Positions 1-9,128 of a stretch of DNA of 13,266 bases are shown here, one piece after another. The notes beneath the pieces are model-generated. The model was not told the origin of the DNA. It searched no databases and worked only from the letters and a program-made list of their open reading frames with translations. Position 1 is the first letter of the stretch. Every line of letters begins with the position of its first letter. The position numbers and the translations under genes are program-made. Origin of the DNA: Bacteroidota bacterium (GTDB lineage: Bacteria; Bacteroidota; Ignavibacteria; Ignavibacteriales; Melioribacteraceae); assembly GCA_021812745.1 (NCBI GenBank), contig JAKAMS010000030.1, positions 1-13,266 of the forward strand. Direction: 5' to 3'.

Positions 1-810
1 AAACAAGAAGCATTGGCAAGAAGAACATTAAGAAATTTAATTGAATGTTACGGCGAAAATAATCTTGATGAGCTAAATGAAATTGTGAACGAACTGAAAA
101 ATTATTTTAATACACAGTATCCCGGCAAAAAAGATATTCTCCATGTGCAAAAATTAAAAGGAATGCTGCGCGAGTGGGAAGAAGAAATATTGTGGGCACA
201 CTTTGGTTTTAATACTGATAATATTTCGCATCACCGTCTCGGTTTTTATCAAGGAGAAATCTTTACTGAGAATCCGGAAGTGGAAAGAGATGTTCTTCCG
301 ATTCTAAATTTATTCAGAAAATTCAAACCAACAATTCTTACAGTTGCTCTCGATCCCGAAGGAAGCGGACCGGATACGCATTACAAAGTTTTGCAGGCAA
401 TCACTGAAGCTCTTAGACTCTATGAGAAAGAAGCCGATTTATCAAAACTAAAAATTTGGGGCTACAGAAATGTTTGGTACCGTTTTCATCCGGCTGAAGC
501 TAATATCTACGTGCCGGTAAGTCTAAATAGTTTTGCTCTGATTGAAAACGCTTTTATGAACAGCTACAATTCGCAGAAGACGGCAAGTTTTCCAAGCTGG
601 GAATATGATGGACCTTTTTCCAGACTTTCACAAAAGATTCAAACCGAGCAGTATCAAACAATCCGTTTATGTCTTGGAAGGGATTTCTTCTTGAAGCATG
701 AAATCCCGCGTGTCCGTGCGGCACATGGAATGGTTTATCTCAAAGTAATGAGTTTGGAAGAATTCTATACTAAATCAATTGAACTGAAGAAACTCACAGA
801 AAATATTTAA
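1..810 (+). CDS. nagB: Glucosamine-6-phosphate deaminase, C-terminal PIG-L-like portion (5' partial)
   Basis: The frame is open at the left edge, so this is the last 269 codons of a longer gene. The visible protein corresponds to the C-terminal half of the long (about 640-660 residue) NagB proteins of Bacteroidetes, in which a deaminase domain (glucosamine-6-phosphate to fructose-6-phosphate plus ammonia) is followed by a PIG-L/LmbE-like deacetylase-type domain. Recognisable stretches are DPEGSGPDTHYKVLQ, with a histidine typical of the second metal-site motif, and GYRNVWYRFHPAEAN, followed by an FPSWEYDGPFS-like segment near the C-terminus. The NagB catalytic domain and the first PIG-L motif would lie outside the window. 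The gene ends 13 bases before the beta-galactosidase start, so the two are probably co-transcribed and serve sugar or amino-sugar catabolism in the cytoplasm. The family call is firm from the tail; activity of the unseen part is assumed. Confidence 0.75.
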   Translation, partial: KQEALARRTLRNLIECYGENNLDELNEIVNELKNYFNTQYPGKKDILHVQKLKGMLREWEEEILWAHFGFNTDNISHHRLGFYQGEIFTENPEVERDVLPILNLFRKFKPTILTVALDPEGSGPDTHYKVLQAITEALRLYEKEADLSKLKIWGYRNVWYRFHPAEANIYVPVSLNSFALIENAFMNSYNSQKTASFPSWEYDGPFSRLSQKIQTEQYQTIRLCLGRDFFLKHEIPRVRAAHGMVYLKVMSLEEFYTKSIELKKLTENI

Positions 811-814
811 TTAA

Positions 815-4000
<3,186 letters not shown>

Positions 4001-4011
4001 TTAAATAAATT

Positions 4012-4051
4012 CTAAAAAGAAAATCCTCGTGTTCAGAGGGTTTTCTTTTAG
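4012..4051 (+). terminator. Rho-independent terminator after the beta-galactosidase gene
   Basis: An A-rich left arm ending in AAAATCCTC (4020-4028), a 7-base loop and a right arm GAGGGTTTTCTTTTAG (4036-4051) form a long stem with one bulge and one G-T pair. The T-rich right arm doubles as the U-tract. It lies 11 bases after the stop codon. Confidence 0.8.
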
Positions 4052-4057
4052 GATTAT

Positions 4058-4088
4058 TTGCATTCATTTTATCAAAGCACTATTTTTG
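4058..4088 (+). promoter_or_regulatory. Bacteroidetes-type promoter of the CAU tRNA gene
   Basis: TTG at 4058-4060, 20 bases, then TATTTTTG at 4081-4088. This fits the -33 TTG / -7 TAnnTTTG consensus of Bacteroidetes. The downstream bases (TTTGCATCGCGTTT) closely match those at the second tRNA promoter near 8801 (TTTGCACCGCGTTT). The predicted transcript would carry a leader of about 27 bases before the tRNA. Confidence 0.7.
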
Positions 4089-4118
4089 CATCGCGTTTAT
4101 GATGAGTAAAAAAAATTA

Positions 4119-4192
4119 GGGCTCTTAGCTCAGTTGGTTAGAGCAGCTGACTCATAATCAGCGGGTCGGAGGTTCAAGTCCTTCAGGGCCCA
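4119..4192 (+). tRNA. tRNA with CAU anticodon, probably tRNA-Ile2 (otherwise elongator Met)
   Basis: A full 74-base cloverleaf: acceptor GGGCTCT/AGGGCCC with one U-G pair, D arm GCTC...GAGC, anticodon stem GCTGA/TCAGC around loop CTCATAA, and T arm GGAGG/CCTTC. CCA is not encoded. The GACTCATAATC anticodon arm, the TTAGCTCAGTTGGTTAGAGCAG 5' half (with the acceptor end excluded) and the GGTTCAAGTCC T-loop region resemble tRNA-Ile2 of E. coli and B. subtilis, whose C34 is changed to lysidine by TilS so that it reads AUA. From sequence alone Ile2 is favoured over elongator Met but not proven. Confidence 0.95.
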
Positions 4193-4200
4193 CAAAAAAA

Positions 4201-4232
4201 GCCAGTTCCGAATTGCCGGAACTGGCTTTTTT
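4201..4232. terminator. Bidirectional intrinsic terminator between the tRNA and the convergent methyltransferase gene
   Basis: A perfect 10-bp stem GCCAGTTCCG / CGGAACTGGC with a 6-base loop is flanked by seven A residues on the left (4194-4200) and six T residues on the right (4227-4232). It can therefore stop the tRNA transcript on the + strand and the methyltransferase operon arriving on the - strand. Confidence 0.9.
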
Positions 4233-4292
4233 CTTTTTAGGGTTTCTAAACTAAGGTAGAACCAAGAATTTTTTCTCTTAATTTCTTATAAA

Positions 4293-4835
4293 TTATTTTT
4301 CTAATAGATAGAGCGATAAATTAGTCAATGGTACTATACTGAAAGAAGTAAACCCGGCATCTTTCGATAATTGTTCGATGAATTCCGGTTTTAATCTGTG
4401 TTCTAACGGAGGTCCAAATTCCTGAACCTCGTAATTCCATTCTAATATTGCTGCTTCTTTTACAGCTACTCTTGCAATTTCTTTCAACACTTTAGCAAAA
4501 TCATCAACTTCATGAAGAACCAATCCCATAAATACCATATCGAAGGATTTATCTTCAAAAGGGAGTGATTCAGCTGGCGCTAATTTGAACTGGCAGTTAG
4601 GTAAATAATCTTTTGCCGCATCTAACATTTCTTGGTTTGCATCAATCCCTGTTACTTCAATATTTCTTTTATAGAAAGCTTCTGCAAAAAGTCCGCTGCC
4701 TGTTCCGATATCAAGAAGAGAACCAATCTTCGAACCGCTTAAACAAAGATCAACGACTCGTTCAACTTCTAACCTAGCCGTTCTTTCTGGCGACCGAAGG
4801 CGTTCTACTCCGCTGTTATAAACACGTTCATTCAT
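4293..4835 (-). CDS. Class I SAM-dependent methyltransferase (UbiE-like fold), substrate unknown
   Basis: This 180-residue protein has a complete small Rossmann methyltransferase domain. SAM motif I is LLDIGTGSGLF (residues 40-50), the acidic residue that would bind the SAM ribose is Asp65 in VTGIDAN, and a motif IV-like stretch is SFDMVFMGLVLHEV (97-110). The N-terminus (RLRSPERTARLEVERVVDL) and the C-terminal EFGPPLEHRLKPE give it the look of a distinct small subfamily, but I do not know its substrate. GGAAGGATT sits just before the ATG. It begins 32 bases after the radical SAM gene and is the last gene of that - strand unit, so it may methylate the same peptide or a product of the pathway. 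This role is inferred from position only. Confidence 0.9.
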   Translation of the reverse strand: MNERVYNSGVERLRSPERTARLEVERVVDLCLSGSKIGSLLDIGTGSGLFAEAFYKRNIEVTGIDANQEMLDAAKDYLPNCQFKLAPAESLPFEDKSFDMVFMGLVLHEVDDFAKVLKEIARVAVKEAAILEWNYEVQEFGPPLEHRLKPEFIEQLSKDAGFTSFSIVPLTNLSLYLLEK

Positions 4836-4867
4836 ATATTAATCCTTCCATAAATTGTTTACGGTTA

Positions 4868-6175
4868 TTACTTTTCACAAAAATAATGTGAAATTCCCAT
4901 CTCCAGCAGTTGCGTTATTGGCCGGCAATCCGGGGAAGCTAAAATTCCTGTTCTATTTTTCGCTATTGATGCGCAGCCGCCGCCGCAAGCGAGTTGTAGG
5001 TTACAACTTTTACATTCGGGAATTGTAGTTACATCCCGTTCTTCCCATAATTTTATCAAGTCATTAGCTTTATTTACTGTCGGATAAAAAGTACCCAGCT
5101 CTTCTCCATTTTTCCCAACTGTTGCTGTGCATGCATAAATATGTCCTGAACCGTCAAAAGCCCACTCTGTTTTGCATCCTGTACAGTCATCAAAAAGAGG
5201 AGCAGGTAATTCCCCATTATCAAATAAAAATTTTGAAACGGAAAAAGCAGGTTTGTGAAATTCTGTGATTTCCGGATGTTCTTCTATCAAAGAATAGATC
5301 GCCTCATAAAATTCAAGACGCGTAAATAATTTGCTCTGAGACGATTGACAATAATGTAACTCATAGTTTCTGCCAAGTTGTGTTTTGAAATATTGACTTT
5401 TCGTCCAACCTTTTTCTACTGCAAATTTTGAAAGATCTACAAGTGAACTGAGATTTTCTTTATCAATCACAACTCTAAGATTTATATTGATTTTATTAGC
5501 CAGCGCTTCATCAATGCCATCAACAATTTGAAGGAACGTTCCTCCGCCATTTTTAAGAGGGCGGCGGGCGTTATGAACTTCTCCAAGTCCATCAAGTGTT
5601 ACTTGAACTTCTCTGATTCTATATTTTGTAAGAAGGGAAGTATACTCCTTAAGCGAAAATCCATTTGTAACTAAAGCCGTATCCAAACCATTTTCTGTAG
5701 CTTGCTGCAAGATATACTCAATAGATTTTCGTGAAGCTTCTGCCGGCAGCAGCGGCTCTCCGCCGAAGACTGTAATATATTTTCTTCTTCCGGCGAATTC
5801 CTTTTTTACATAAGAAAAGAAAGCATCAATAACTTCTTTAGATATAGATTGTTTTTCAAGATCGTAGCCTGATTGATAGCAATATGCACAGCCAAAGTTG
5901 CATGCGTACCACGGCACAAAAAATATTTGCACTTCGTCTTTATCTCTATTCTCTATGAACTCGAGATATTTTTTCATGTATAATTTTTTTTCTTCATCTT
6001 CTTCAATCAAATAACCCTTTTCAAGGTATTGTTCAACATCGCTATAGTTGCCGGTTATTATTTCATTAGCTTTCTCATGCTGAAGAATATCAGCATTACC
6101 TGAAAGGAGATTGACGATATAATAATCATCAGAATTTCTAATCTTTGAAAAGATATTATATTTTGAAAAATACAT
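4868..6175 (-). CDS. Radical SAM/SPASM domain protein, probable peptide maturase
   Basis: 435 residues from the ATG at 6175. Cys92, Cys96 and Cys99 (CNFGCAYC) bind the radical SAM [4Fe-4S] cluster, and FGGEPLL follows at 137-143. The C-terminal SPASM region has Cys331/334, Cys349, the CxxCxxxxxCxxxC signature at 388-401 and Cys417, enough for two auxiliary clusters. This is the architecture of enzymes such as AnSME, PqqE and the sactipeptide/ranthipeptide maturases. The first 80 residues (SKYNIF...YYIVNLLSGNADIL) resemble the short N-terminal domain of peptide-modifying members and may contact a leader peptide. I chose ATG 6175 because AGGA at 6183-6186 is correctly spaced; a GTG at 6220 would add 15 residues but lies inside a terminator hairpin. 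The 30-residue peptide gene directly upstream is the obvious candidate substrate. The chemistry is not determined. Confidence 0.92.
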   Translation of the reverse strand: MYFSKYNIFSKIRNSDDYYIVNLLSGNADILQHEKANEIITGNYSDVEQYLEKGYLIEEDEEKKLYMKKYLEFIENRDKDEVQIFFVPWYACNFGCAYCYQSGYDLEKQSISKEVIDAFFSYVKKEFAGRRKYITVFGGEPLLPAEASRKSIEYILQQATENGLDTALVTNGFSLKEYTSLLTKYRIREVQVTLDGLGEVHNARRPLKNGGGTFLQIVDGIDEALANKININLRVVIDKENLSSLVDLSKFAVEKGWTKSQYFKTQLGRNYELHYCQSSQSKLFTRLEFYEAIYSLIEEHPEITEFHKPAFSVSKFLFDNGELPAPLFDDCTGCKTEWAFDGSGHIYACTATVGKNGEELGTFYPTVNKANDLIKLWEERDVTTIPECKSCNLQLACGGGCASIAKNRTGILASPDCRPITQLLEMGISHYFCEK

Positions 6176-6202
6176 TTGCAATTCCTGTTTCGTAAAAAAT
6201 GT

Positions 6203-6231
6203 TAATAAAAAATCCGGCACTAAGCCGGATT
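6203..6231 (-). terminator. Intrinsic terminator between the small peptide gene and the radical SAM gene
   Basis: On the - strand the stem AATCCGGC / GCCGGATT, with a 5-base loop, is followed by TTTTATT, giving a run of six T with the stem end. It begins 15 bases after the peptide stop codon and ends 28 bases before the radical SAM start. That leaves no clear space for a separate promoter, so partial read-through is likely. Confidence 0.8.
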
Positions 6232-6245
6232 TTCCGCACTAAACA

Positions 6246-6338
6246 CTAGTCGTGGCAACCTGTAGCTATTACCGAGACTTTAGCACAACATTGAGCAACT
6301 TTAACATTGCTCTTCTTTTTTGAGATGAGAGATTTCAT
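6246..6338 (-). CDS. Small cysteine-containing peptide, candidate RiPP precursor
   Basis: An open frame of 30 codons starting at ATG 6338, with GGAG at 6345-6348 at a 6-base spacing. A second ATG directly upstream at 6341 is too close to the GGAG. The N-terminal half is short and basic (MKSLISKKKS, then NVKVA). The C-terminal half is QCCAKVSVIATGCHD, with Cys17, Cys18 and Cys28 and a CHD end. It lies between an ArsM-like methyltransferase and a radical SAM/SPASM gene on the same strand and is followed at once by a terminator, the usual layout of a RiPP precursor gene. A leader of about 15 residues and a core containing the three cysteines fit what is seen. I do not recognise the family. It could instead be a small metal- or metalloid-binding peptide. 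Coding status rests on ribosome site, context and composition, not on homology. Confidence 0.65.
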   Translation of the reverse strand: MKSLISKKKSNVKVAQCCAKVSVIATGCHD

Positions 6339-6368
6339 CATCTACTCCGTATTTTGGTATATGAATCT

Positions 6369-6394
6369 GATAACCGAAATCGAATTCAATTATC
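6369..6394. promoter_or_regulatory. 26-bp imperfect palindrome upstream of the peptide gene, possible operator or leader hairpin
   Basis: The sequence runs from GATAACCGAA to GAATTCAATTATC, and 20 of 26 positions agree with its own reverse complement (GATAA...TTATC ends). It lies in the gap between the methyltransferase stop and the peptide start, 31 bases before that start. A weak TAnnTTTG-like element (TATGTTTT on the - strand, 6415-6422) lies just upstream. The function is inferred. Confidence 0.3.
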
Positions 6395-6428
6395 TTTAAA
6401 ATTAACCGCATAAAAAAACATAACTATT

Positions 6429-7076
6429 TTAATGCGAGCATCCGCAATTTTTTCTTTTACCAACAATAGTAAAACTAGCAACTGTGATTTTGCCTTTCTC
6501 ATACGGCTTACTTTCTTCAATAATATCAATATCAACAAAGCCAACTTTTTCTAGAATTTCCATGTAAATGTCTTTTCTGATTGCGCCAGCCCAGCATTCG
6601 GCAACAGCAACCGGATCATTTTTATATTCATCCGGAACATCATCCATCGAATAAATATCGCTTACTGAAAAACGTCCGCCTTTTTTAAGTATGCGGTGAA
6701 TTTCTTGCCAGACTTTCAATTTGTCCGAGGCATGATTGATCGTGCAATTCGAAATAATAAGATCTGCTTGCTTATCAGCAATATCAATTTGTTCTAGCTC
6801 GGACTTAATAAATTTCACGTTAGTCACACTAAATTTTTCTGCATTGGCTTTTGCTTTCTCAAGCATTCCGTCCGATATGTCAACTCCGTATACAAAGCCG
6901 TTCGGACCAACGTCTTGCGCCATTCGCAGAACATCGTTTCCTCTGCCGCATCCTAAATCCACACAAACTTCGTTTTTCTGTGGTTCAGCATAATTAATAG
7001 CTCCGCCACAAGAAAGGCAACAAGTGCTTTCTGCCAGCTCACCGTACCGTTTATTTATTTCTATGATTGTATCCAT
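6429..7076 (-). CDS. ArsM-like SAM-dependent methyltransferase (arsenite methyltransferase family, short form)
   Basis: A 215-residue class I methyltransferase. SAM motif I is CVDLGCGRGNDV (38-49) and the acidic residue is Asp66 in VYGVDIS. Three features point to the ArsM/AS3MT family, which methylates trivalent arsenic through cysteine thiolates: an N-terminal thiol-rich YGELAESTCCLSCGG (Cys19, 20, 23), SNCTIN (Cys111) and AVAECWAGA (Cys161). The last two match the ArsM cysteine motifs. The C-terminus ends in CGCSH, adding two cysteines. It lacks a long C-terminal extension, and no arsR, arsB or arsC is in the window, so the substrate may be arsenic, another metalloid or a thiol compound. 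It lies 42 bases after the Trx/TrxR fusion, which could reduce its catalytic disulfides, and upstream of the cysteine peptide. The fold is certain; the substrate is inferred. Confidence 0.85.
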   Translation of the reverse strand: MDTIIEINKRYGELAESTCCLSCGGAINYAEPQKNEVCVDLGCGRGNDVLRMAQDVGPNGFVYGVDISDGMLEKAKANAEKFSVTNVKFIKSELEQIDIADKQADLIISNCTINHASDKLKVWQEIHRILKKGGRFSVSDIYSMDDVPDEYKNDPVAVAECWAGAIRKDIYMEILEKVGFVDIDIIEESKPYEKGKITVASFTIVGKRKNCGCSH

Positions 7077-7118
7077 AAACTCTCTTTAAATAAATTAGAT
7101 AATTTTGTTATTGAATTC

Positions 7119-8402
7119 CTATTCCAGCTCTTTGGAAATTGTAATTGCCGCAACTGTTCCATCGGCGACTGCAGTAGTAATTTGTCTGAATTGTTTACCG
7201 GCAACGTCTCCAATTGCAAAAACATCATCAATGTTTGTCTTCATGTTCGCGTCAACATTTACATAGCCCCATTTATCCAATGTTAAGCGGTTATCAAAAT
7301 CATCCAAGTTCGGCATCATTCCGGCAAATATAAAAACGCCGTCGCAGTTAATGGTTTTATATTCGTGAGTTCTAAGATCTTCCACCAATACTTCGTTAAC
7401 AACTGAACCGTTTTTAACAAATTCTCTTGGCTCATGTTCAAATATAAATTCAATTTTGGAATTGGCAAATGCTTTTTCTTGAGCTACTTTGTTTGCCTGC
7501 AATTTATCGAATTGATGAACGATTGTTACTTTGCTAGCAAATTTTGTTATGAATAATGCTTCTTCTATTGCGGAGTTACCGCCGCCGATTACAACAACAT
7601 GTTTTCCTTCATAAAACTTTGCATCGCAAGTCGCGCAATAAGAAATTCCTTGCCCTTTGTATTCAAGTTCACCTTTGACTCCCAATTTTCTTGGTGAGGA
7701 ACCGGTGGCAATAATTATTTTTTTTGCGTGAATTGTTTCAACGCCGTCAATTTCAATGCTCTTATTTACCAAGTCAATCCAGGTAACATCTACTGCAGAT
7801 CTAAAATTTACGCCGGTAGCTTTTGCCTGTTCAGCCATATGATGCATCAACATATATCCGGAAATTGGTTCTTCATAGCCCGGATAATTCCAAACCATGT
7901 GAGTTACTTTTACTTGTCCGCCCGGTAAATCTTTATCAACAATAATAGTATTAAGTTTTGCCTGAGCTGAATAGATGCCTGAAGTTAAACCTGCAGGACC
8001 GCCGCCAAGAATTAACACATCACAATTGGTTTCGGATTTCTTTAATGAATTTTTTAGAGTTTCTGCTCTTTCTTTTGAAATAAGAAGTTCCAAATTTTTT
8101 ACAATATCCGCTCTTTTAATACCGCCGCTTAATCTTTGCCCAACCATCTCTCCATTTTTAAAAAACAATAATGTTGGTGAACCAGTAACTCCCAATGAAA
8201 CAGCGAGCTCTTTATTTTCTTGTCTGAATATTTTTATGAATTTAACATCTTCGCCGTAAACTTCGCTTAAGCTCTCGAATTTACTTGCCAGTGCTTCGCA
8301 AGGAGGGCATTCGGTTGAATAAAAATCAACTACTACATTTCCGGACTTTAATACTTCTTCTTCGAATTCTTTCGAAGTTATGTTTTTAATCTTTTCGGAC
8401 AT
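7119..8402 (-). CDS. trxB: Thioredoxin / thioredoxin reductase fusion protein
   Basis: A 427-residue cytoplasmic flavoprotein. Residues 1-110 are a thioredoxin domain with active site Cys32-Pro-Pro-Cys35 (preceded by STE rather than the usual Trp) and cis-proline Pro76 in GSPTLLFF. Residues 126-427 are a thioredoxin-disulfide reductase: FAD motif GGGPAG (133-138), redox pair CATC (256-259), pyridine-nucleotide motif GGGNSA (273-278) and the C-terminal IGDV FAD motif. The order is Trx first, opposite to the mycobacterial TrxR-Trx fusion. After the nucleotide motif the usual HRRxxxR, which holds the NADPH 2'-phosphate, is replaced by HQFDKLQANK, so NADH or another donor is possible. GGAG lies 8 bases before the ATG. 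It heads the - strand unit and would supply electrons to the following ArsM-like enzyme or the cysteine peptide. Confidence 0.93.
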   Translation of the reverse strand: MSEKIKNITSKEFEEEVLKSGNVVVDFYSTECPPCEALASKFESLSEVYGEDVKFIKIFRQENKELAVSLGVTGSPTLLFFKNGEMVGQRLSGGIKRADIVKNLELLISKERAETLKNSLKKSETNCDVLILGGGPAGLTSGIYSAQAKLNTIIVDKDLPGGQVKVTHMVWNYPGYEEPISGYMLMHHMAEQAKATGVNFRSAVDVTWIDLVNKSIEIDGVETIHAKKIIIATGSSPRKLGVKGELEYKGQGISYCATCDAKFYEGKHVVVIGGGNSAIEEALFITKFASKVTIVHQFDKLQANKVAQEKAFANSKIEFIFEHEPREFVKNGSVVNEVLVEDLRTHEYKTINCDGVFIFAGMMPNLDDFDNRLTLDKWGYVNVDANMKTNIDDVFAIGDVAGKQFRQITTAVADGTVAAITISKELE

Positions 8403-8772
8403 TCAGTTACTCCACAATAATTAATATTTTCTAAACAGTAATCAGATAGTAATGTGTGAGATGCAGATTTTAGCAAATGGATTCAGAAAATAATATGATA
8501 GGTTAATGAAACATGCGATTTGTAAAGTCCTAGCTTCAAAAAATGGTCAACAATGTTAGAATTATTAGCAACTGTTTGATTTGAAGGAAGAAAATATCGG
8601 TCTCTTTGTGGTCAATAGGTTGTAGATGATCATTTTGGAGTGGAATTGTTTGTTACTATTATTGATTTGAATCTTTTGACTGTGCCTTTTTGTTCTCTTA
8701 GTATCCACTAAAGTATGACTTATGGTAATCGGCTAAAGAATAAATTTAATTGAAGGATTGAAGTACAAAACA
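8403..8772. other. Intergenic region without recognisable genes
   Basis: AT-rich sequence between the divergent Trx/TrxR unit and the tRNA-Leu unit. I find only open frames under 20 codons, no tRNA and no clear hairpin terminator. It must hold the promoter of the Trx/TrxR gene on the - strand, but I see no good TAnnTTTG match there. Confidence 0.5.
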
Positions 8773-8804
8773 TTGCAACGAATCAAAAAAAAAGTTTATA
8801 TTTG
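8773..8804 (+). promoter_or_regulatory. Bacteroidetes-type promoter of the tRNA-Leu/tRNA-Val unit
   Basis: TTG at 8773-8775, 21 bases, then TATATTTG at 8797-8804, followed by CACCGCGTTT. This matches TTG / TAnnTTTG and is nearly identical downstream to the promoter of the other tRNA gene. The transcript would first pass through two decayed tRNA-Leu copies before the functional tRNA. Confidence 0.7.
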
Positions 8805-8816
8805 CACCGCGTTTCT

Positions 8817-8903
8817 TAATGGGTGGGGTAACCTGTTTACCGGATGCAGGTTTTTAGATGAGAATTATTTTTATTCCGGGACAAAAAATTGAAACTAAAA
8901 TCT
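8817..8903 (+). pseudogene. Decayed tRNA-Leu copy 1 (tandem unit)
   Basis: The most diverged of three tandem units. GGGTGG at 8821, then AACCTG...TACCGG...CAGGTT...TAGA, then AATTATTT, a CCGGGAC remnant of the 3' end, A-rich sequence and AAATCT align with the neighbouring unit. It has no anticodon arm. It carries the same palindromic insertion as copy 2 in degraded form (8832-8850). Confidence 0.65.
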
Positions 8904-8999
8904 GCCGGGGTGGCGGAACCTGCCTACCGGCAGGCAGGTTGGTAGACGCTAAATAAAAAATTATTTCTGTCCGGTACAAAAAAGTTGAAGCAATAATCT
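8904..8999 (+). pseudogene. Decayed tRNA-Leu copy 2 (tandem unit) with palindromic insertion
   Basis: It starts with the exact first 15 bases of the functional tRNA-Leu (GCCGGGGTGGCGGAA). It is then interrupted by a 20-base palindrome and resumes exactly with TTGGTAGACGC (8939-8949). The anticodon, variable and T arms are replaced by about 20 AT-rich bases, and a short CCGGTAC resembling the tRNA 3' end follows. It cannot fold as a tRNA. Confidence 0.8.
8919..8938. repeat. 20-bp near-perfect palindrome inserted in the tRNA-Leu remnant
   Basis: Left arm CCTGCCTACC and right arm GGCAGGCAGG are inverted copies with one mismatch. The flanking tRNA sequence is intact on both sides (GGCGGAA and TTGGTAG), so the insertion point is exact. 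The CCTGCC/GGCAGG core resembles short palindromic repeats that turn up scattered through many environmental bacterial genomes. Confidence 0.75.
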
Positions 9000-9085
9000 G
9001 CCGGGGTGGCGGAATTGGTAGACGCACAGGACTTAAAATCCTGTGGGTGGTCACACCCGTGCCGGTTCGAGTCCGGCCCTCGGTA
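9000..9085 (+). tRNA. tRNA-Leu(UAA)
   Basis: An 86-base class II tRNA. The acceptor is GCCGGGG/CCTCGGT, with the G1-U72 pair also seen in E. coli tRNA-Leu(UAA). The anticodon stem CAGGA/TCCTG surrounds loop CTTAAAA (anticodon TAA), the long variable arm is GGGTGGTCACACCC, and the T arm is GCCGG/CCGGC. CCA is not encoded. It lies downstream of two decayed copies of itself and 43 bases before tRNA-Val. Confidence 0.97.
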
Positions 9086-9128
9086 CTTTTTTGATTTGGG
9101 TTTTATAAAATGACAAAATAATTTGCAC

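Noticed and set aside
8507..8560. A 17-codon frame starting MKHAICKV in the intergenic region
   Set aside because: No ribosome site, no context and no distinctive composition beyond two cysteines; such short frames are expected by chance.
8854..9054. A 66-codon open frame on the - strand containing an LPAGRQV-like stretch
   Set aside because: It is the reverse of the tRNA-Leu gene and its decayed copies; the LPAGRQV part is just the translated palindrome. No ribosome site or family.
9095..9125. A separate promoter for tRNA-Val (TTTG, 20 bases, TAATTTG)
   Set aside because: The -7 element is one base short of TAnnTTTG and would place the start almost exactly at the mature tRNA end. Co-transcription with tRNA-Leu is simpler, though a leaderless transcript is not excluded.
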